From Paenalicyclobacillus ferrooxydans (GTDB taxonomy: Bacteria; Bacillota; Bacilli; Alicyclobacillales; Alicyclobacillaceae): a stretch of 64,000 bases of DNA. Shown one piece after another: positions 33,592-41,990 of the stretch; within the stretch, counting starts at the first letter, position 1, and every line of letters begins with the position of its first letter. The stretch lies in NCBI RefSeq assembly GCF_001399675.1, contig NZ_LJCO01000008.1, positions 310,001 to 374,000 on the forward strand. Direction: 5' to 3'. Both the position numbers and the translations under genes were made by a program. The notes beneath the pieces were generated by a model that worked only from the letters and a program-made list of their open reading frames with translations, had not been told where the DNA came from and did no database searches.

Positions 33592-34506
33592 ATGACTATC
33601 ATCGCCGGTGCCAGGATCTTCGGAGTACTGGTCACCATGGCACTGGCCATATGGGCCATCGGCAGAGAGCTACAGAATGTCGAATGGAAGCAACGGATCC
33701 GCGTCGTCATGGAGGAGCGTTCTGAAACACAAGGTCGTGTGGGGAACCTGTGGCGGCAATATCTGTTTCGAATCAAGGTACATCGACTGATTTTGGACAA
33801 GCCGTACAAGGCACAAATCGTCTCGATCCATGTGCTCGCGCTGTTTCTTCTGTTTTTCGGTATCACTCTGCTCTTGCATTATTTCTTTGTGATCGGACTC
33901 TTCGTCAGTGGCGGGCTTTCACTATTTCTATACGAAAGGTTTTGGTTCAATCGAGCGAGGAAGAGAAGAGAAGAAATCACAGCTGCGTGGCTGTACGAGG
34001 CGGTTCCAATTGCCGTTCACGTCATCACGGCGACCAAGCGGCTGGATCAAGCGATTCTTCGTATGACCCAAATGACCCATCACGTCCATCTCAAAGAAAA
34101 GTTGATGCGGTTATCAGAAGTCATGCATGCCCCACAATTCGCGACACCGGAAGATGCGTTTTTGTTTTGGGCAAACGACATGGCCATACGGGATATTGAG
34201 TACTTCGCACTGGCGACAAAAGAAGCAAAGAAATACAACGTTCCCATTGAACAACTTTGGATTGATATGGCCGATTTACTGGGCAAGGACCTGGAGTATA
34301 AACGCGGCATTCGTGCTCAGACGGCTCATCATCGCTCCGGCGGCTACATTTTCTACGGGATGCTCGCAGGGACATTTCTTGTCGTGTATCCATTTACGTC
34401 GAAATTCATGACGGAAAGCACCCGCGTTTTATTTTGGGCCGTGATCGGAGTCATGACCATCGGGTTATATCTCATCATGCGTGAGAGCCAAAGGATCGAC
34501 GCATAG
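33592..34506 (+). CDS. tadB: TadB-like inner-membrane pilus platform protein
   Basis: A 304-residue protein with an N-terminal helix, a basic cytoplasmic region, a pair of helices in the middle (LALFLLFFGITLLLHYFFVI onwards), a T2SS-F-like helical domain (TATKRLDQAILRMTQMTHHV; IEQLWIDMADLLGKDLEYKR) and two C-terminal helices. This order matches TadB. It forms the membrane platform under the CpaF motor. I chose ATG 33592 behind AAAGGGGG; GTG 33586 is the alternative. It follows cpaF by 19 nt. Confidence 0.8.
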   Translation: MTIIAGARIFGVLVTMALAIWAIGRELQNVEWKQRIRVVMEERSETQGRVGNLWRQYLFRIKVHRLILDKPYKAQIVSIHVLALFLLFFGITLLLHYFFVIGLFVSGGLSLFLYERFWFNRARKRREEITAAWLYEAVPIAVHVITATKRLDQAILRMTQMTHHVHLKEKLMRLSEVMHAPQFATPEDAFLFWANDMAIRDIEYFALATKEAKKYNVPIEQLWIDMADLLGKDLEYKRGIRAQTAHHRSGGYIFYGMLAGTFLVVYPFTSKFMTESTRVLFWAVIGVMTIGLYLIMRESQRIDA

Positions 34507-34525
34507 AAGGGAGGGAGCGGGGAGG

Positions 34526-35335
34526 ATGAACTTAGAAGCCATTCTGGTTGGCGGGCTGATTACATTATCCGGTTTATTTACCATTGCATCACGGCAACAG
34601 GCTGCCAAAGAGTTTATAGTACGTGTCTTTAAGCCGATACACGGGTCAAGCCGCAAACATGGATTCAGTCTTGCAACATACAAGGCCATCTTGCAAGCGG
34701 AAGCGGAGGCGATTGACGAACCTGAAAAAGCCACGCTATGGATGCGTCTCGCGATGATTGCCAGTGCCATGGTTGTGTCTCTCTGTGTGTTATTGAGACA
34801 GCCCGCTGTGCTTTTCTTGATTCCGCTGGTATTCGCGATGCCATTGATGGTGGCTAGAACAAAGCGTACGGCACATCTGCGTCGGCTTCGCGAACAAACG
34901 CGTGTGTCGGAAATACTGATTGCATTTCTGATGAAGTCGGGGGCCACCCTTTCTGACACACTATTCATTTTGGAAAAGAAAATGGAATCGCCGATGCGCG
35001 AGAAGATTGTGGAGGTCAACCACAAGAAGCGGTTGACTACGCTTCCGGATGCACTTCATGCACTCTCCGAATCGACAGGCATCACGCAGTTAAAAGACTT
35101 TGCGATGATCGTTTCTGAGTCGGAAACGTATGGAACCCCTGTCGCAGAAGCGCTGCTTCGGAGCTTGCAGTTGGACACAAAGATTCGCGATGCGAACGCG
35201 GCCAAACGGTATGGAAACGTGCAACTGCAGCTAGGTCTCTATGCCACGCTGCTCATCGCCATGCCGGGATTTGGTTTTGTGATATATGCCATGTTTGCCT
35301 ACATGATGAAGTCGTTCATTGGGATGCCGTTTTAA
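34526..35335 (+). CDS. tadC: TadC-like inner-membrane pilus platform protein
   Basis: A 269-residue protein with an N-terminal helix (LEAILVGGLITLSGLFTIAS), two central helices, and a T2SS-F-type domain (SEILIAFLMKSGATLSDTLF; STGITQLKDFAMIVSESETY; NAAKRYGNVQLQLGLYATLL) leading into a C-terminal helix. It is the usual partner of TadB. The start ATG 34526 follows GGGAGG; the open frame runs back into tadB without a ribosome binding site. It is the last gene before the second TGGCAC promoter at 35346. Confidence 0.8.
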   Translation: MNLEAILVGGLITLSGLFTIASRQQAAKEFIVRVFKPIHGSSRKHGFSLATYKAILQAEAEAIDEPEKATLWMRLAMIASAMVVSLCVLLRQPAVLFLIPLVFAMPLMVARTKRTAHLRRLREQTRVSEILIAFLMKSGATLSDTLFILEKKMESPMREKIVEVNHKKRLTTLPDALHALSESTGITQLKDFAMIVSESETYGTPVAEALLRSLQLDTKIRDANAAKRYGNVQLQLGLYATLLIAMPGFGFVIYAMFAYMMKSFIGMPF

Positions 35336-35345
35336 CGGAGGCTCA

Positions 35346-35389
35346 TGGCACGAATATGGCACGCCCCGCAGGAGACAATTCGGTATCTT
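35346..35389 (+). promoter_or_regulatory. Internal TGGCAC-type promoter before the pilin genes
   Basis: Perfect TGGCAC hexamers at 35346 and 35357 and TATCTT at 35384-35389, with CGG before the -10. It starts 10 nt after the tadC stop and lies 20 nt before GTG 35409, giving extra transcription for the pilin and minor-pilin genes. Confidence 0.72.
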
Positions 35390-35408
35390 GACGGTGGAGG
35401 TGACATAC

Positions 35409-35612
35409 GTGCTGTCGTCTAGACGAGGTCGGGTCACAAGGTTGTGGCGATGGCTTGATGGTGAGTACGGCGGAATCATGGATGAGTTTATTGTGACCGC
35501 AGGCATGTGGATCTTTTCAAGTTTGGTCGTCATGATCCTAGCGGGTCTCATCTGGGCTGCACTATCTGGTGATGTCAAAGCAATGACAAGTGTGCTCCAA
35601 AACCTATTTTAA
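35409..35612 (+). CDS. Small pilin-like membrane protein (possible Flp pilin)
   Basis: A 67-residue protein from GTG 35409 behind GGAGGTGA; the promoter just upstream excludes earlier starts. A basic leader (SSRRGRVTRLWRW) is followed by LDGEYGGIMDEFIVTAGMWI and a hydrophobic helix (FSSLVVMILAGLIWAAL). Short basic leader, Gly-Glu-Tyr-Gly motif and one helix fit a Flp/Tad major pilin cleaved before the helix. Position after TadC and behind its own promoter also fits the major pilin. Sequence similarity to textbook Flp is weak. Confidence 0.6.
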   Translation: MLSSRRGRVTRLWRWLDGEYGGIMDEFIVTAGMWIFSSLVVMILAGLIWAALSGDVKAMTSVLQNLF

Positions 35613-35634
35613 AACTTGGGAGGAGAAACAGGGA

Positions 35635-35931
35635 ATGAGTCAATGGATTCGCGTAAAAAGGTGGATTCGGTCAGACCGTGCAAATACAGCGGAGGAAAAC
35701 AGCAACCGCGGTCTGTGGTGGATTGCAAGCATTCTCGCAGTCGCCATCGTGGGTGGCGTTGCGTATTTCATGATTGGTCACATGGTAAGCCAGGCGCAAG
35801 GTGGCGCATCTACCCTAACCAGTAGCTTGAGTACACAACAAGGACTCACACAGTTGGCGCAACAAGCTGAAAGTGGGAGTATCACCGGTGGGCAAGCGAC
35901 CGTGGGAAGTGGTGGATTCAAGGCTCCGTAA
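35635..35931 (+). CDS. Small single-helix membrane protein in the pilin operon
   Basis: A 98-residue protein from ATG 35635 behind GGAGGAGA. A basic N-terminus (SQWIRVKRWIRSDRAN) precedes one membrane helix (IASILAVAIVGGVAYFMIGH) and a Ser/Thr/Gly/Gln-rich tail. It could be a minor pilin or a pilus accessory protein. No motif is specific enough to say which. A strong RNA hairpin follows it. Confidence 0.6.
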   Translation: MSQWIRVKRWIRSDRANTAEENSNRGLWWIASILAVAIVGGVAYFMIGHMVSQAQGGASTLTSSLSTQQGLTQLAQQAESGSITGGQATVGSGGFKAP

Positions 35932-35944
35932 TCGGCATGAGGTG

Positions 35945-35977
35945 GAAGGGACAGGCCGGGACTCGGTCTGTCCCTTC
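35945..35977 (+). promoter_or_regulatory. Strong hairpin between pilin-like and TadE-like genes
   Basis: GAAGGGACAG pairs with CTGTCCCTTC with a further inner GCCG...CGGT stem. No clear T tract follows. In pilin operons such hairpins often stop part of the transcription or stabilise the upstream mRNA, giving more pilin than minor subunits. Confidence 0.6.
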
Positions 35978-35997
35978 TCTGAATGGAGGCGTTTTTC

Positions 35998-36450
35998 TTG
36001 CCGAGTAATTTAATCACGACGTTTTTCATGATCTGTGTCGGGTTCGCGGTCGCCATGATTCTGTTTTTAGCCCCGCCGCTTGTCGTCATGAAATTGGAAC
36101 TTGCTACGGTAGCGCATAACGCAGCACGGGTTGCGGCAATCACGGGTAGTGTGCAAGATGTTCAAAACCAAATGAACGCAGATCTAAGAGCGGAGAACCT
36201 GCCCACGACATGGAACGGGCAGACACTCTTCCATGTGACCGAACTACAGGTCGGCCAAAATGGACCGGGGTATCTCGTCACGTCCACACCAACGTCTCCA
36301 AGTGCGACGGTTGAAATCCAGTACAATGCACCGCTGCCATTTGATAGGGCGCTGACATTGTTTGGTGGACCTGTTCTCAGTGCTACCGTTCCGATGACCA
36401 CGCGAGCATCGTATTGGAACGAGGTACAGTACACGGGGGCCAATCCATGA
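35998..36450 (+). CDS. TadE-like minor pilin
   Basis: A 150-residue protein from TTG 35998 behind GGAGGCG. An N-terminal helix (LITTFFMICVGFAVAMILFL) is followed by a periplasm-type domain starting KLELATVAHNAARVAAITGS, the TadE hallmark in which an N-terminal helix runs into an amphipathic helix with A-x-x-A-A-R. The rest is beta-rich. It would be an initiation or tip subunit of the Tad pilus. Its stop overlaps the next gene's ATG (ATGA). Confidence 0.7.
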   Translation: MPSNLITTFFMICVGFAVAMILFLAPPLVVMKLELATVAHNAARVAAITGSVQDVQNQMNADLRAENLPTTWNGQTLFHVTELQVGQNGPGYLVTSTPTSPSATVEIQYNAPLPFDRALTLFGGPVLSATVPMTTRASYWNEVQYTGANP

Positions 36451-36962
36451 CGAAGTTAAAGGAAGTCCTGAGCAAGCGCTGCTATCCATTTCTACGCCGG
36501 GAGGACGGGTATACCGTTGCCATCAATCTGACGTTTCTCTTTGTCACATTGGGCATGGTCGTGCTCGCAATGCTCATGTGGTTTGGGACGGCGATGACCG
36601 CTTATGCATCTCTGAGAAGTGCTGCGACGAGTGCTGCATTTGCAGCACAGGCCCAAGTTGCTGAGCAAAGTTCAGGTTCCGGAACGGGGTTTTCGACCGG
36701 GGTCAATTGGGTCCTTCAAAGCGATTATCAAAGTGTTGCAAACACGCTCTTTGAGACCCAAGCGTCCAACCTTCACTTGGATCACGCCTTTACGAACTTG
36801 CAGTGTGCTACCAGTTCAAATGGAAATCAAATTATTGTGACGGCCACAGGTTCCTACCTGCCGCTATTTTTACAGAAGGTTTCTCAAAGGTATCCGGTGA
36901 TTGAGGCATTGTCGATTCCCATGAAGTCCACGGTGATGGACGCATACAAAGTCGTAGGTTAG
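36447..36962 (+). CDS. TadF/TadG-like minor pilin
   Basis: A 171-residue protein from ATG 36447, coupled to the TadE-like gene by a 4-nt overlap. The start RREDGYTVAINLTFLFVTLG resembles the TadE/F/G prepilin junction (Arg-x-x-x-Gly-x-x-A/T), followed by a long helix and the A-S-L-R-S-A-A-T-S-A-A-F-A segment typical of these proteins. The remainder is a small extracellular domain with one Cys. A second minor pilin of the Tad pilus. Confidence 0.65.
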   Translation: MTKLKEVLSKRCYPFLRREDGYTVAINLTFLFVTLGMVVLAMLMWFGTAMTAYASLRSAATSAAFAAQAQVAEQSSGSGTGFSTGVNWVLQSDYQSVANTLFETQASNLHLDHAFTNLQCATSSNGNQIIVTATGSYLPLFLQKVSQRYPVIEALSIPMKSTVMDAYKVVG

Positions 36963-36975
36963 GGGGTGGAAAGCG

Positions 36976-38754
36976 ATGGAACGGGAGATGAACATACTCC
37001 TTTGGTCGATATTTGGGATTGGGGTGTTGACCGTTGCAGTCATCCCCTCCGCGTGGGGCATGCTCGGTCATACCACAGCGGCGGGTAGTGTAGAGAATGC
37101 GAACATGGCCCAGGTGTTATGGGGACAATCGACGCCGGTTTCCGAGACCGTTTCGCAGATGGCGAATGACAGCGGTGTGGCTATTATTCCGGGGGCCACC
37201 GCACCACATATTGAAAGTGTTGCGTGGAATACGTCTGTTTGGGGACCGGAACTCACGCTAACAGGCTATGGTTTTGGCAACACGCCGCAGAACCAAAACG
37301 GGACACTCACCATCGGTGACCAAAGCCGGGGGTGGGTGGCTGGGAACGCGGCGAGTTACGGTGTCCAGCCAACGATTCAAACTTGGCGCAATGACAAGAT
37401 TGTCGTTACGGGTTTTGCGGGTTATGGCCAAAGTGATGCGTCCAATTGGAATGACGGGCTCGGTAGTTGGGTGTTTGCACCCGGAGATAACCTCGCGGTT
37501 CAAGTGGAGAATCCACAAACAGGGGTGGCAGGGACGGATAACGTCACATACCCAGAGAATGCGCCCATGCCTTCACTCCGTGTGAACGCCATCGCCAAGA
37601 ATTTGACGGGAGGAACCGTTACAGACATTTCAGGGGACGTCACATTTGGTGGGCAGTCACTGTCCAATCAGGTGGTCAATGTTTCCGTGACCGGTGGGAC
37701 ACTTCAGGGAACCGCGTATCAGAATAACACGAGCGAGTATGTTGTGCAGACAGACGCGAATGGCGATTTTTCAGTTCCCTATACCGTGCCGAATCAACCA
37801 GGTACGTATCAGGTGTCTGTGATGGTCGATAGCGTTAGTTCGTCCGTGTCCGTGACGGTGTGGGCCCCAAAGATCGAACTTCAAGAAAACACATCTACAC
37901 CAGAGATCGGGCAGAGTGATTTGGTGAGCGGACAATTGACATCGAATGGAACCCCACTTGTAAATGAGGTCATTACGTTCAGTACAACAGGCGGTACGAT
38001 TTCGCCTACGACCGTGACCACGGATGCGAACGGAAGGTTTCAGGCAACGTACACGGCCCCCAATACATCAGGAACATATACGATCACGGCTCAAGGTGCT
38101 GGTACTTCTGCGCAGTCCTCGATTACGGTGACAGAGCCGCCACTGAGTAAAGGCCCAGTGATGAATAACATGCCGTCGCAGTGGAGCGGAAATTGGGCTT
38201 CCCATATGTACTTGACGAATTTGCCGAGTGGCGCACAAATCCTTGCGACGAACGGATCACAACCAACGGCTGCCTATTTCCGCTACGGGAATGGACAAGT
38301 ATTTGTTGATACCCAAACGGTTGAATATTACTACAATAGTGCTGCCTGGGCCACGACGGAGTGGAACAACACTATCAATGATTTCTTATCCCCCAGTCAC
38401 AAACCCGTTCTTCTTTTGAATGACGGGGCGTCTTGGGGAAGTAATCAACAGGCCGTGTCAGCAATTGAACGGGCGGTTCAAAACGTGACACAAAATTCCT
38501 TGTCGTCGCCAAGCATTCCGAACATCAATCAGTACGGAACGATTGTGATTGACGCGGTTCAGGACAGTTACTTTGCACAGAATCTCGAACAAGTCATACC
38601 ACAATTAGATACCTGGATTCAACATGGTGGAACCCTCATCTTCGATTCCACAGACCAGGCAAATTCAGGTGTGGGTTGGAACATAGGACCGGATGGGATT
38701 TCGAATGTATGGGACTTGCAAGCAGAGAACTATTTGGCTGGAAACATCCGATAG
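36976..38754 (+). CDS. Surface protein with invasin-type Ig-like domains, pilus-linked
   Basis: A 592-residue protein with an N-terminal membrane helix (ILLWSIFGIGVLTVAVIPSA) that may act as signal anchor. After a beta-rich region (HIESVAWNTSVWGPELTLTG, an IPT-like pattern) come two Big_1-type Ig repeats, each with a T-D-A-N-G-x-F/x-Y-T-x-P-x-x-x-G-T-Y signature (residues about 225-300 and 315-385). The C-terminal about 200 residues have a Rossmann-like start (KPVLLLNDGASWGSNQ) and contain GTIVIDAVQDSYF. In the Tad operon it could be a tip adhesin that helps recognise mating partners or surfaces. Inference from domains and position. Confidence 0.72.
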   Translation: MEREMNILLWSIFGIGVLTVAVIPSAWGMLGHTTAAGSVENANMAQVLWGQSTPVSETVSQMANDSGVAIIPGATAPHIESVAWNTSVWGPELTLTGYGFGNTPQNQNGTLTIGDQSRGWVAGNAASYGVQPTIQTWRNDKIVVTGFAGYGQSDASNWNDGLGSWVFAPGDNLAVQVENPQTGVAGTDNVTYPENAPMPSLRVNAIAKNLTGGTVTDISGDVTFGGQSLSNQVVNVSVTGGTLQGTAYQNNTSEYVVQTDANGDFSVPYTVPNQPGTYQVSVMVDSVSSSVSVTVWAPKIELQENTSTPEIGQSDLVSGQLTSNGTPLVNEVITFSTTGGTISPTTVTTDANGRFQATYTAPNTSGTYTITAQGAGTSAQSSITVTEPPLSKGPVMNNMPSQWSGNWASHMYLTNLPSGAQILATNGSQPTAAYFRYGNGQVFVDTQTVEYYYNSAAWATTEWNNTINDFLSPSHKPVLLLNDGASWGSNQQAVSAIERAVQNVTQNSLSSPSIPNINQYGTIVIDAVQDSYFAQNLEQVIPQLDTWIQHGGTLIFDSTDQANSGVGWNIGPDGISNVWDLQAENYLAGNIR

Positions 38755-38774
38755 TCTTGCTGTCGAAGATTCAG

Positions 38775-38802
38775 GTGGCGCAGGGAAATCTCCCTGCGCC
38801 AC
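38775..38802 (+). promoter_or_regulatory. Strong hairpin before the prepilin peptidase gene
   Basis: GTGGCGCAGGGA pairs perfectly with TCCCTGCGCCAC across a four-base loop. There is no T tract, so it is more likely a processing or attenuation element than a full terminator; it lowers expression of the peptidase relative to the structural genes. Confidence 0.65.
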
Positions 38803-38825
38803 ACCGTTATAGAGGGGGCGAGAAT

Positions 38826-39329
38826 GTGGGTACCGCATTCCTTCATTTGTTTCCGGCAAACGCATGGCACTGGCATGGATATGCGGAGCTGATGATATGG
38901 ATTGGGCTTGTGGTTTATACGGCAATTGCCGCATGGATTGACTTTCGTGAACGGCGCATTCCAAACAAGTGGACTCTGCTATGGCTGCTCCTGTTTTTCG
39001 GAGTGCATGTGGCGAACCAAACCTTAGAATCGTCGCTTGTGGGATTCATTTTAGTGGCCGTGCTGATGTACATCCCGACTCTTCTCGGGCTGTGGGGGCA
39101 AGGAGATTGGAAGATGTCGATGGTACTTGGGGCAGCCATTGGCGCACTGCCAGCCCTTGTGATCTGGTTTGTTGGGTTTTTATTTGTACCATTTTTGAAG
39201 CCTTGGATCTACCGAGCAAGTCTTCGGCATCTTCCAGAGGGACAGGCACGCAGTATTCCTGTTGCAGTGCCAGTATTTGTAGCAACAAGCGCCATGTTCG
39301 TTGTGCTTTTGTTCTTCAACAGGATGTAG
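38826..39329 (+). CDS. TadV/CpaA-like prepilin peptidase (A24)
   Basis: A 167-residue polytopic protein from GTG 38826 behind GAGGGGG. The two catalytic Asp motifs are visible: AWIDFRERRIPNKW and GLWGQGDWKMS (GxGD). It is an aspartic peptidase of family A24 that cleaves the leader of prepilins at the membrane. Shorter than PilD and without the methylase domain, as in TadV. It closes the Tad locus. Confidence 0.88.
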   Translation: MGTAFLHLFPANAWHWHGYAELMIWIGLVVYTAIAAWIDFRERRIPNKWTLLWLLLFFGVHVANQTLESSLVGFILVAVLMYIPTLLGLWGQGDWKMSMVLGAAIGALPALVIWFVGFLFVPFLKPWIYRASLRHLPEGQARSIPVAVPVFVATSAMFVVLLFFNRM

Positions 39330-39512
39330 AGGCGATAAAGATTGTTCGTTCAACCTATTGTCGACTTGTGGACCGGTCGGCCTGCTGCGTATGTACTGAC
39401 AGATGAACATGCGAGCCGTTCCATATGGCCCTTTGTATCGAACCATCTGTTTGAAGTTTTCATTGCGCCCGCAGTACAAAAGCGACAATAGTGGAGCTTC
39501 GAAAAATGTGGA

Positions 39513-39893
39513 TCAATCGATTAGTCTGTGAATCTCATCAAGGAGTTTTTTTGTACCTGTTAACAATCCTTCAGCTTCGTCTTCTTCAAACAATTGGACA
39601 TCATAGTCAGCATCCGAACGCTGATCCATCAACCGATTGTATAGCTTGGCCGATTCCCGCGTGATCAAACCTGTTTTTGCGAGTTCCTTGTTCACGAAAC
39701 TTCTGACCTGTCTGTGCTTGTTAGCTAAAACGCCTTGTTGGATCATATAGGCAGTCGTAGCTTGAAAAGCTGAGTAATACAAATTGCTAACGCAACTGTC
39801 GTACCGTCCCTTTGAGAAATCGTCGAGGGCCGATTCGTATTTCTCCTCGGACTTCCGTAACATGACCATTTTTGCCTTTTTATTGTAGGACAA
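39513..39893 (-). CDS. HEPN-domain toxin of an MNT-HEPN pair
   Basis: A 126-residue all-helical protein from TTG 39893 behind GGGAGGGAG. It carries the HEPN pattern: a first helix with KYESALDDFSKGRYDSCVSN, then NLYYSAFQATTAYMIQ and the R-x4-Y motif RSDADYD near the C-terminus, the usual RNase active-site signature. Overlaps the upstream nucleotidyltransferase by 14 nt. In this class the HEPN protein is an RNase toxin silenced by AMPylation of its Tyr. On a plasmid the pair favours maintenance. Confidence 0.82.
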   Translation of the reverse strand: MSYNKKAKMVMLRKSEEKYESALDDFSKGRYDSCVSNLYYSAFQATTAYMIQQGVLANKHRQVRSFVNKELAKTGLITRESAKLYNRLMDQRSDADYDVQLFEEDEAEGLLTGTKKLLDEIHRLID

Positions 39894-40224
39894 GAGGAAC
39901 TCCCTCCCGTTCTACATTTTCTTTAAGAAGAGGATTGATTTCATCTCCGACTTCCCAATCAGATTCATTGTAATATAAACATTCTAAAGCCACACCGTAG
40001 TCAATGTTGACATCCGCTGCAATGTCAGACAGCAGCCACCTATCCTGTTTGTCTTTCTTTCTCCGGGTTAAAACAAGGAGATCGACATCGGAATATTCTT
40101 TTGCTTCATTTCGCGCTTTCGAACCAAACAGTATGACCTTTGAGACGTCAAGTTTGTCTTTGATTTCGGCGTACAATCTTTCGATTGCCTCTGTCTCGCT
40201 CTTCGTCAATGAAGAACAATTCAT
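39880..40224 (-). CDS. MNT-type nucleotidyltransferase antitoxin
   Basis: A 114-residue minimal nucleotidyltransferase from ATG 40224 (GGGGGG upstream; a TTG six bases earlier is possible). The catalytic motif is VILFGSKARNEAKEYSDVDL, i.e. GSxAR plus SDxD, and a third acidic residue lies in ADVNIDYG. MntA-type antitoxins transfer AMP to the HEPN toxin. The two genes overlap, as usual for such pairs. Confidence 0.85.
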   Translation of the reverse strand: MNCSSLTKSETEAIERLYAEIKDKLDVSKVILFGSKARNEAKEYSDVDLLVLTRRKKDKQDRWLLSDIAADVNIDYGVALECLYYNESDWEVGDEINPLLKENVEREGVPLVLQ

Positions 40225-40461
40225 GTCCAATGCCCCCCCTTCCTGAGTTCGGAAGTTTCACTACTATCATTATACCCTTCAACCGTGTAAACCCGCGACC
40301 AACTATCTGTGAAGTCGAGCAACCGCCTTGAAATTGACTATGAGTAGTTTCGGTGTAGGTAGTACTTTCGGGTCATAGCAACAGTCTTTGCGAAAAACAG
40401 CCTTTCGGATTGAATGGGGATGGTAAACCGGTCTGTTTGCTACCCATAACTACATGTCTCA

Positions 40462-40550
40462 TGACAGCACAGTGACGGCACATTCATGGTGCCATGACTG
40501 CACGAATGGTCCCAAAATGGCACACGATGGTGCCGTCACGGGCCCATAAT
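40462..40550 (+). repeat. Repeat-rich putative centromere (parC) upstream of parMR
   Basis: TGACAGCAC (40462) and TGACGGCAC (40473) are 11 bp apart. TGGTGCC (40487), TGACTGCAC (40495), TGGTCCC (40507), TGGCACA (40518) and TGGTGCC (40528) follow. GTGACGGCAC (40472-40481) and GTGCCGTCAC (40530-40539) form a perfect 10-bp inverted repeat. Type II partition loci carry their centromere as repeats in front of parM, and the parM promoter lies within it. Confidence 0.55.
40507..40550 (+). promoter_or_regulatory. TGGCAC-type promoter of parMR
   Basis: TGGTCC at 40507, TGGCAC at 40518 and CATAAT at 40545-40550. The spacing equals that of the other ten sites, but the -10 is closer to the consensus TATAAT and lacks the G two bases upstream. 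The -10 ends 58 nt before ATG 40608. Confidence 0.6.
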
Positions 40551-40607
40551 GATGTTGTCACAGCACAAACATGGACCCATCAAACAATAATTCGGGAGGG
40601 ATTGTGC

Positions 40608-41666
40608 ATGAAATCGATTGGACTGGATGTAGGGAACGGAACCACTTGTCTCGTCGCTCGTCGTGAGGATGGCTCCGTTTCACGTAGGATGTTTGCTTCG
40701 ACTTATGGACTCTACGACAAGGAGAAGGAGAAAACGGCGATTGGAACGCCGAAAGATCGTGCCAGTGGTGGATCACGGGCGAACGTTTTCACGTTACATG
40801 GCCGCGAATATGTTATTGGTTACCAGGATGTACAAGCTGTGGGGAGCACGCCAATGAGCACGTATGGTCGTGAGGAGCGGGTTCATCTTGGGGCATATCA
40901 GACGATGACACGGTTGGCATTACTAGACGCAGCGACGATGGACGGAGAGACCGGCGTGATCGAAGTCGCGTTGGGATTCGGTCTGCCAAATGAAGATTAT
41001 CGGGAAGAAAAGTTGGCTGAGTTCACGAAATGGTTCCAAGAGCCTGTCACGGGTGCGAAAAATGGCGAACAAGTGGTCGTGATGGTCAAGCAGCTTGAGC
41101 TTTTGAGCCAGCCCATTGCCGTTTTGGTGGACGCCTATTTTGATGACGAGGGGTACGTTCAAGACGAATCCATTGAATCGGAAAATATACTAGTCATCGA
41201 TAGTGGATCCGGCACGTTAGATATGACTGAATTTCGCGGGATGAAGCTTCAAAAGCAGGCGAGTGAGGCCATTGGGATGAATGACGTGTACCAGCGTGTG
41301 ATCGAAGAGATCGAGAAACGCCAGCCGAAAGTTCGGGCCGACGCGTACAACTTGGAATACCAAATTCGTAGCCAGGATGGGCAGCAAGAATTGGTGTATC
41401 AACATGGTACATTGTCTATTCCGATCACGGACTTATACGTGAATGCGATGAACGACATATGGATGGACATGGTCGGGCGTGTGGAGCGGCGTTACCCGGA
41501 TCGCATGCGATTCAATCGTGTACTTTTGGCCGGGGGAACGGGAGATGCATTTGCACAACGGTTTGCGCAGTGGATGCCGCACATTCAAAAAACAACAGAA
41601 CCACAACTCGCGATTGCGCGGGGACTGTGCAAGTATGTTGTATCGCTCGTTGGAGCCGCAGAATGA
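40608..41666 (+). CDS. parM: ParM/Alp-type actin-like partition ATPase
   Basis: A 352-residue actin-fold protein started at ATG 40608 behind GGGAGGG. Phosphate 1 is GLDVGNGTTCLVARR, phosphate 2 is VIDSGSGTLDMTEF and the adenosine motif is LLAGGTGDAFAQRF. It forms filaments that push plasmid copies apart (type II segregation). The gene sits between repeat DNA that can serve as centromere and a small basic ParR-like gene with which it overlaps (ATGA), the classical parC-parM-parR order. Confidence 0.9.
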   Translation: MKSIGLDVGNGTTCLVARREDGSVSRRMFASTYGLYDKEKEKTAIGTPKDRASGGSRANVFTLHGREYVIGYQDVQAVGSTPMSTYGREERVHLGAYQTMTRLALLDAATMDGETGVIEVALGFGLPNEDYREEKLAEFTKWFQEPVTGAKNGEQVVVMVKQLELLSQPIAVLVDAYFDDEGYVQDESIESENILVIDSGSGTLDMTEFRGMKLQKQASEAIGMNDVYQRVIEEIEKRQPKVRADAYNLEYQIRSQDGQQELVYQHGTLSIPITDLYVNAMNDIWMDMVGRVERRYPDRMRFNRVLLAGGTGDAFAQRFAQWMPHIQKTTEPQLAIARGLCKYVVSLVGAAE

Positions 41667-41941
41667 GCAAACTCCGTCGATTCCCACTCACCTACGACGA
41701 GGAATTCGATGCAGACATTCACAAAATGTTGATGGAAACGCCTCAAAAGCGAAGAAGTGAGCGACTGCGACAACTCATTCGTCTCGGTTTGTCCGTCGAG
41801 TCTGGTCATTATGTGGAGCCGACGAATCGAGTGCCCCAACCTAAACAGCAGCCGTCAAACAACCTGGCTATTCAGTCAGAGCGTCCTGTGGAACCTTCCA
41901 AGCGAGTACGTAATCCACTCAGATTTGAACCACCATCGTAA
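41663..41941 (+). CDS. ParR-like centromere-binding adaptor
   Basis: A 92-residue basic protein coupled to parM by an ATGA overlap. The N-terminal part, RRFPLTYDEEFDADIHKMLM then RRSERLRQLIRLGL, fits a ribbon-helix-helix fold (a beta strand plus two helices with a basic turn). The C-terminal half is Pro- and Gln-rich and probably disordered, as in ParR tails that contact the ParM filament tip. Assignment relies on fold pattern and gene order. Confidence 0.75.
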   Translation: MSKLRRFPLTYDEEFDADIHKMLMETPQKRRSERLRQLIRLGLSVESGHYVEPTNRVPQPKQQPSNNLAIQSERPVEPSKRVRNPLRFEPPS

Positions 41942-41952
41942 ACCCATACACC

Positions 41953-41982
41953 GCCACGTCGCCTGAGGACGTGGCTTATTTA
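41953..41982 (+). terminator. Terminator of the parMR operon
   Basis: GCCACGTC pairs with GACGTGGC across a seven-base loop, followed by TTATTTATTT. It ends just before the next TGGCAC promoter. Confidence 0.88.
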
Positions 41983-41990
41983 TTTGCATC

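Noticed and set aside
33417-34393. Several long minus-strand frames opposite tadB and tadC
   Set aside because: They mirror the plus-strand codon pattern of Tad genes and show no domain or start signal.
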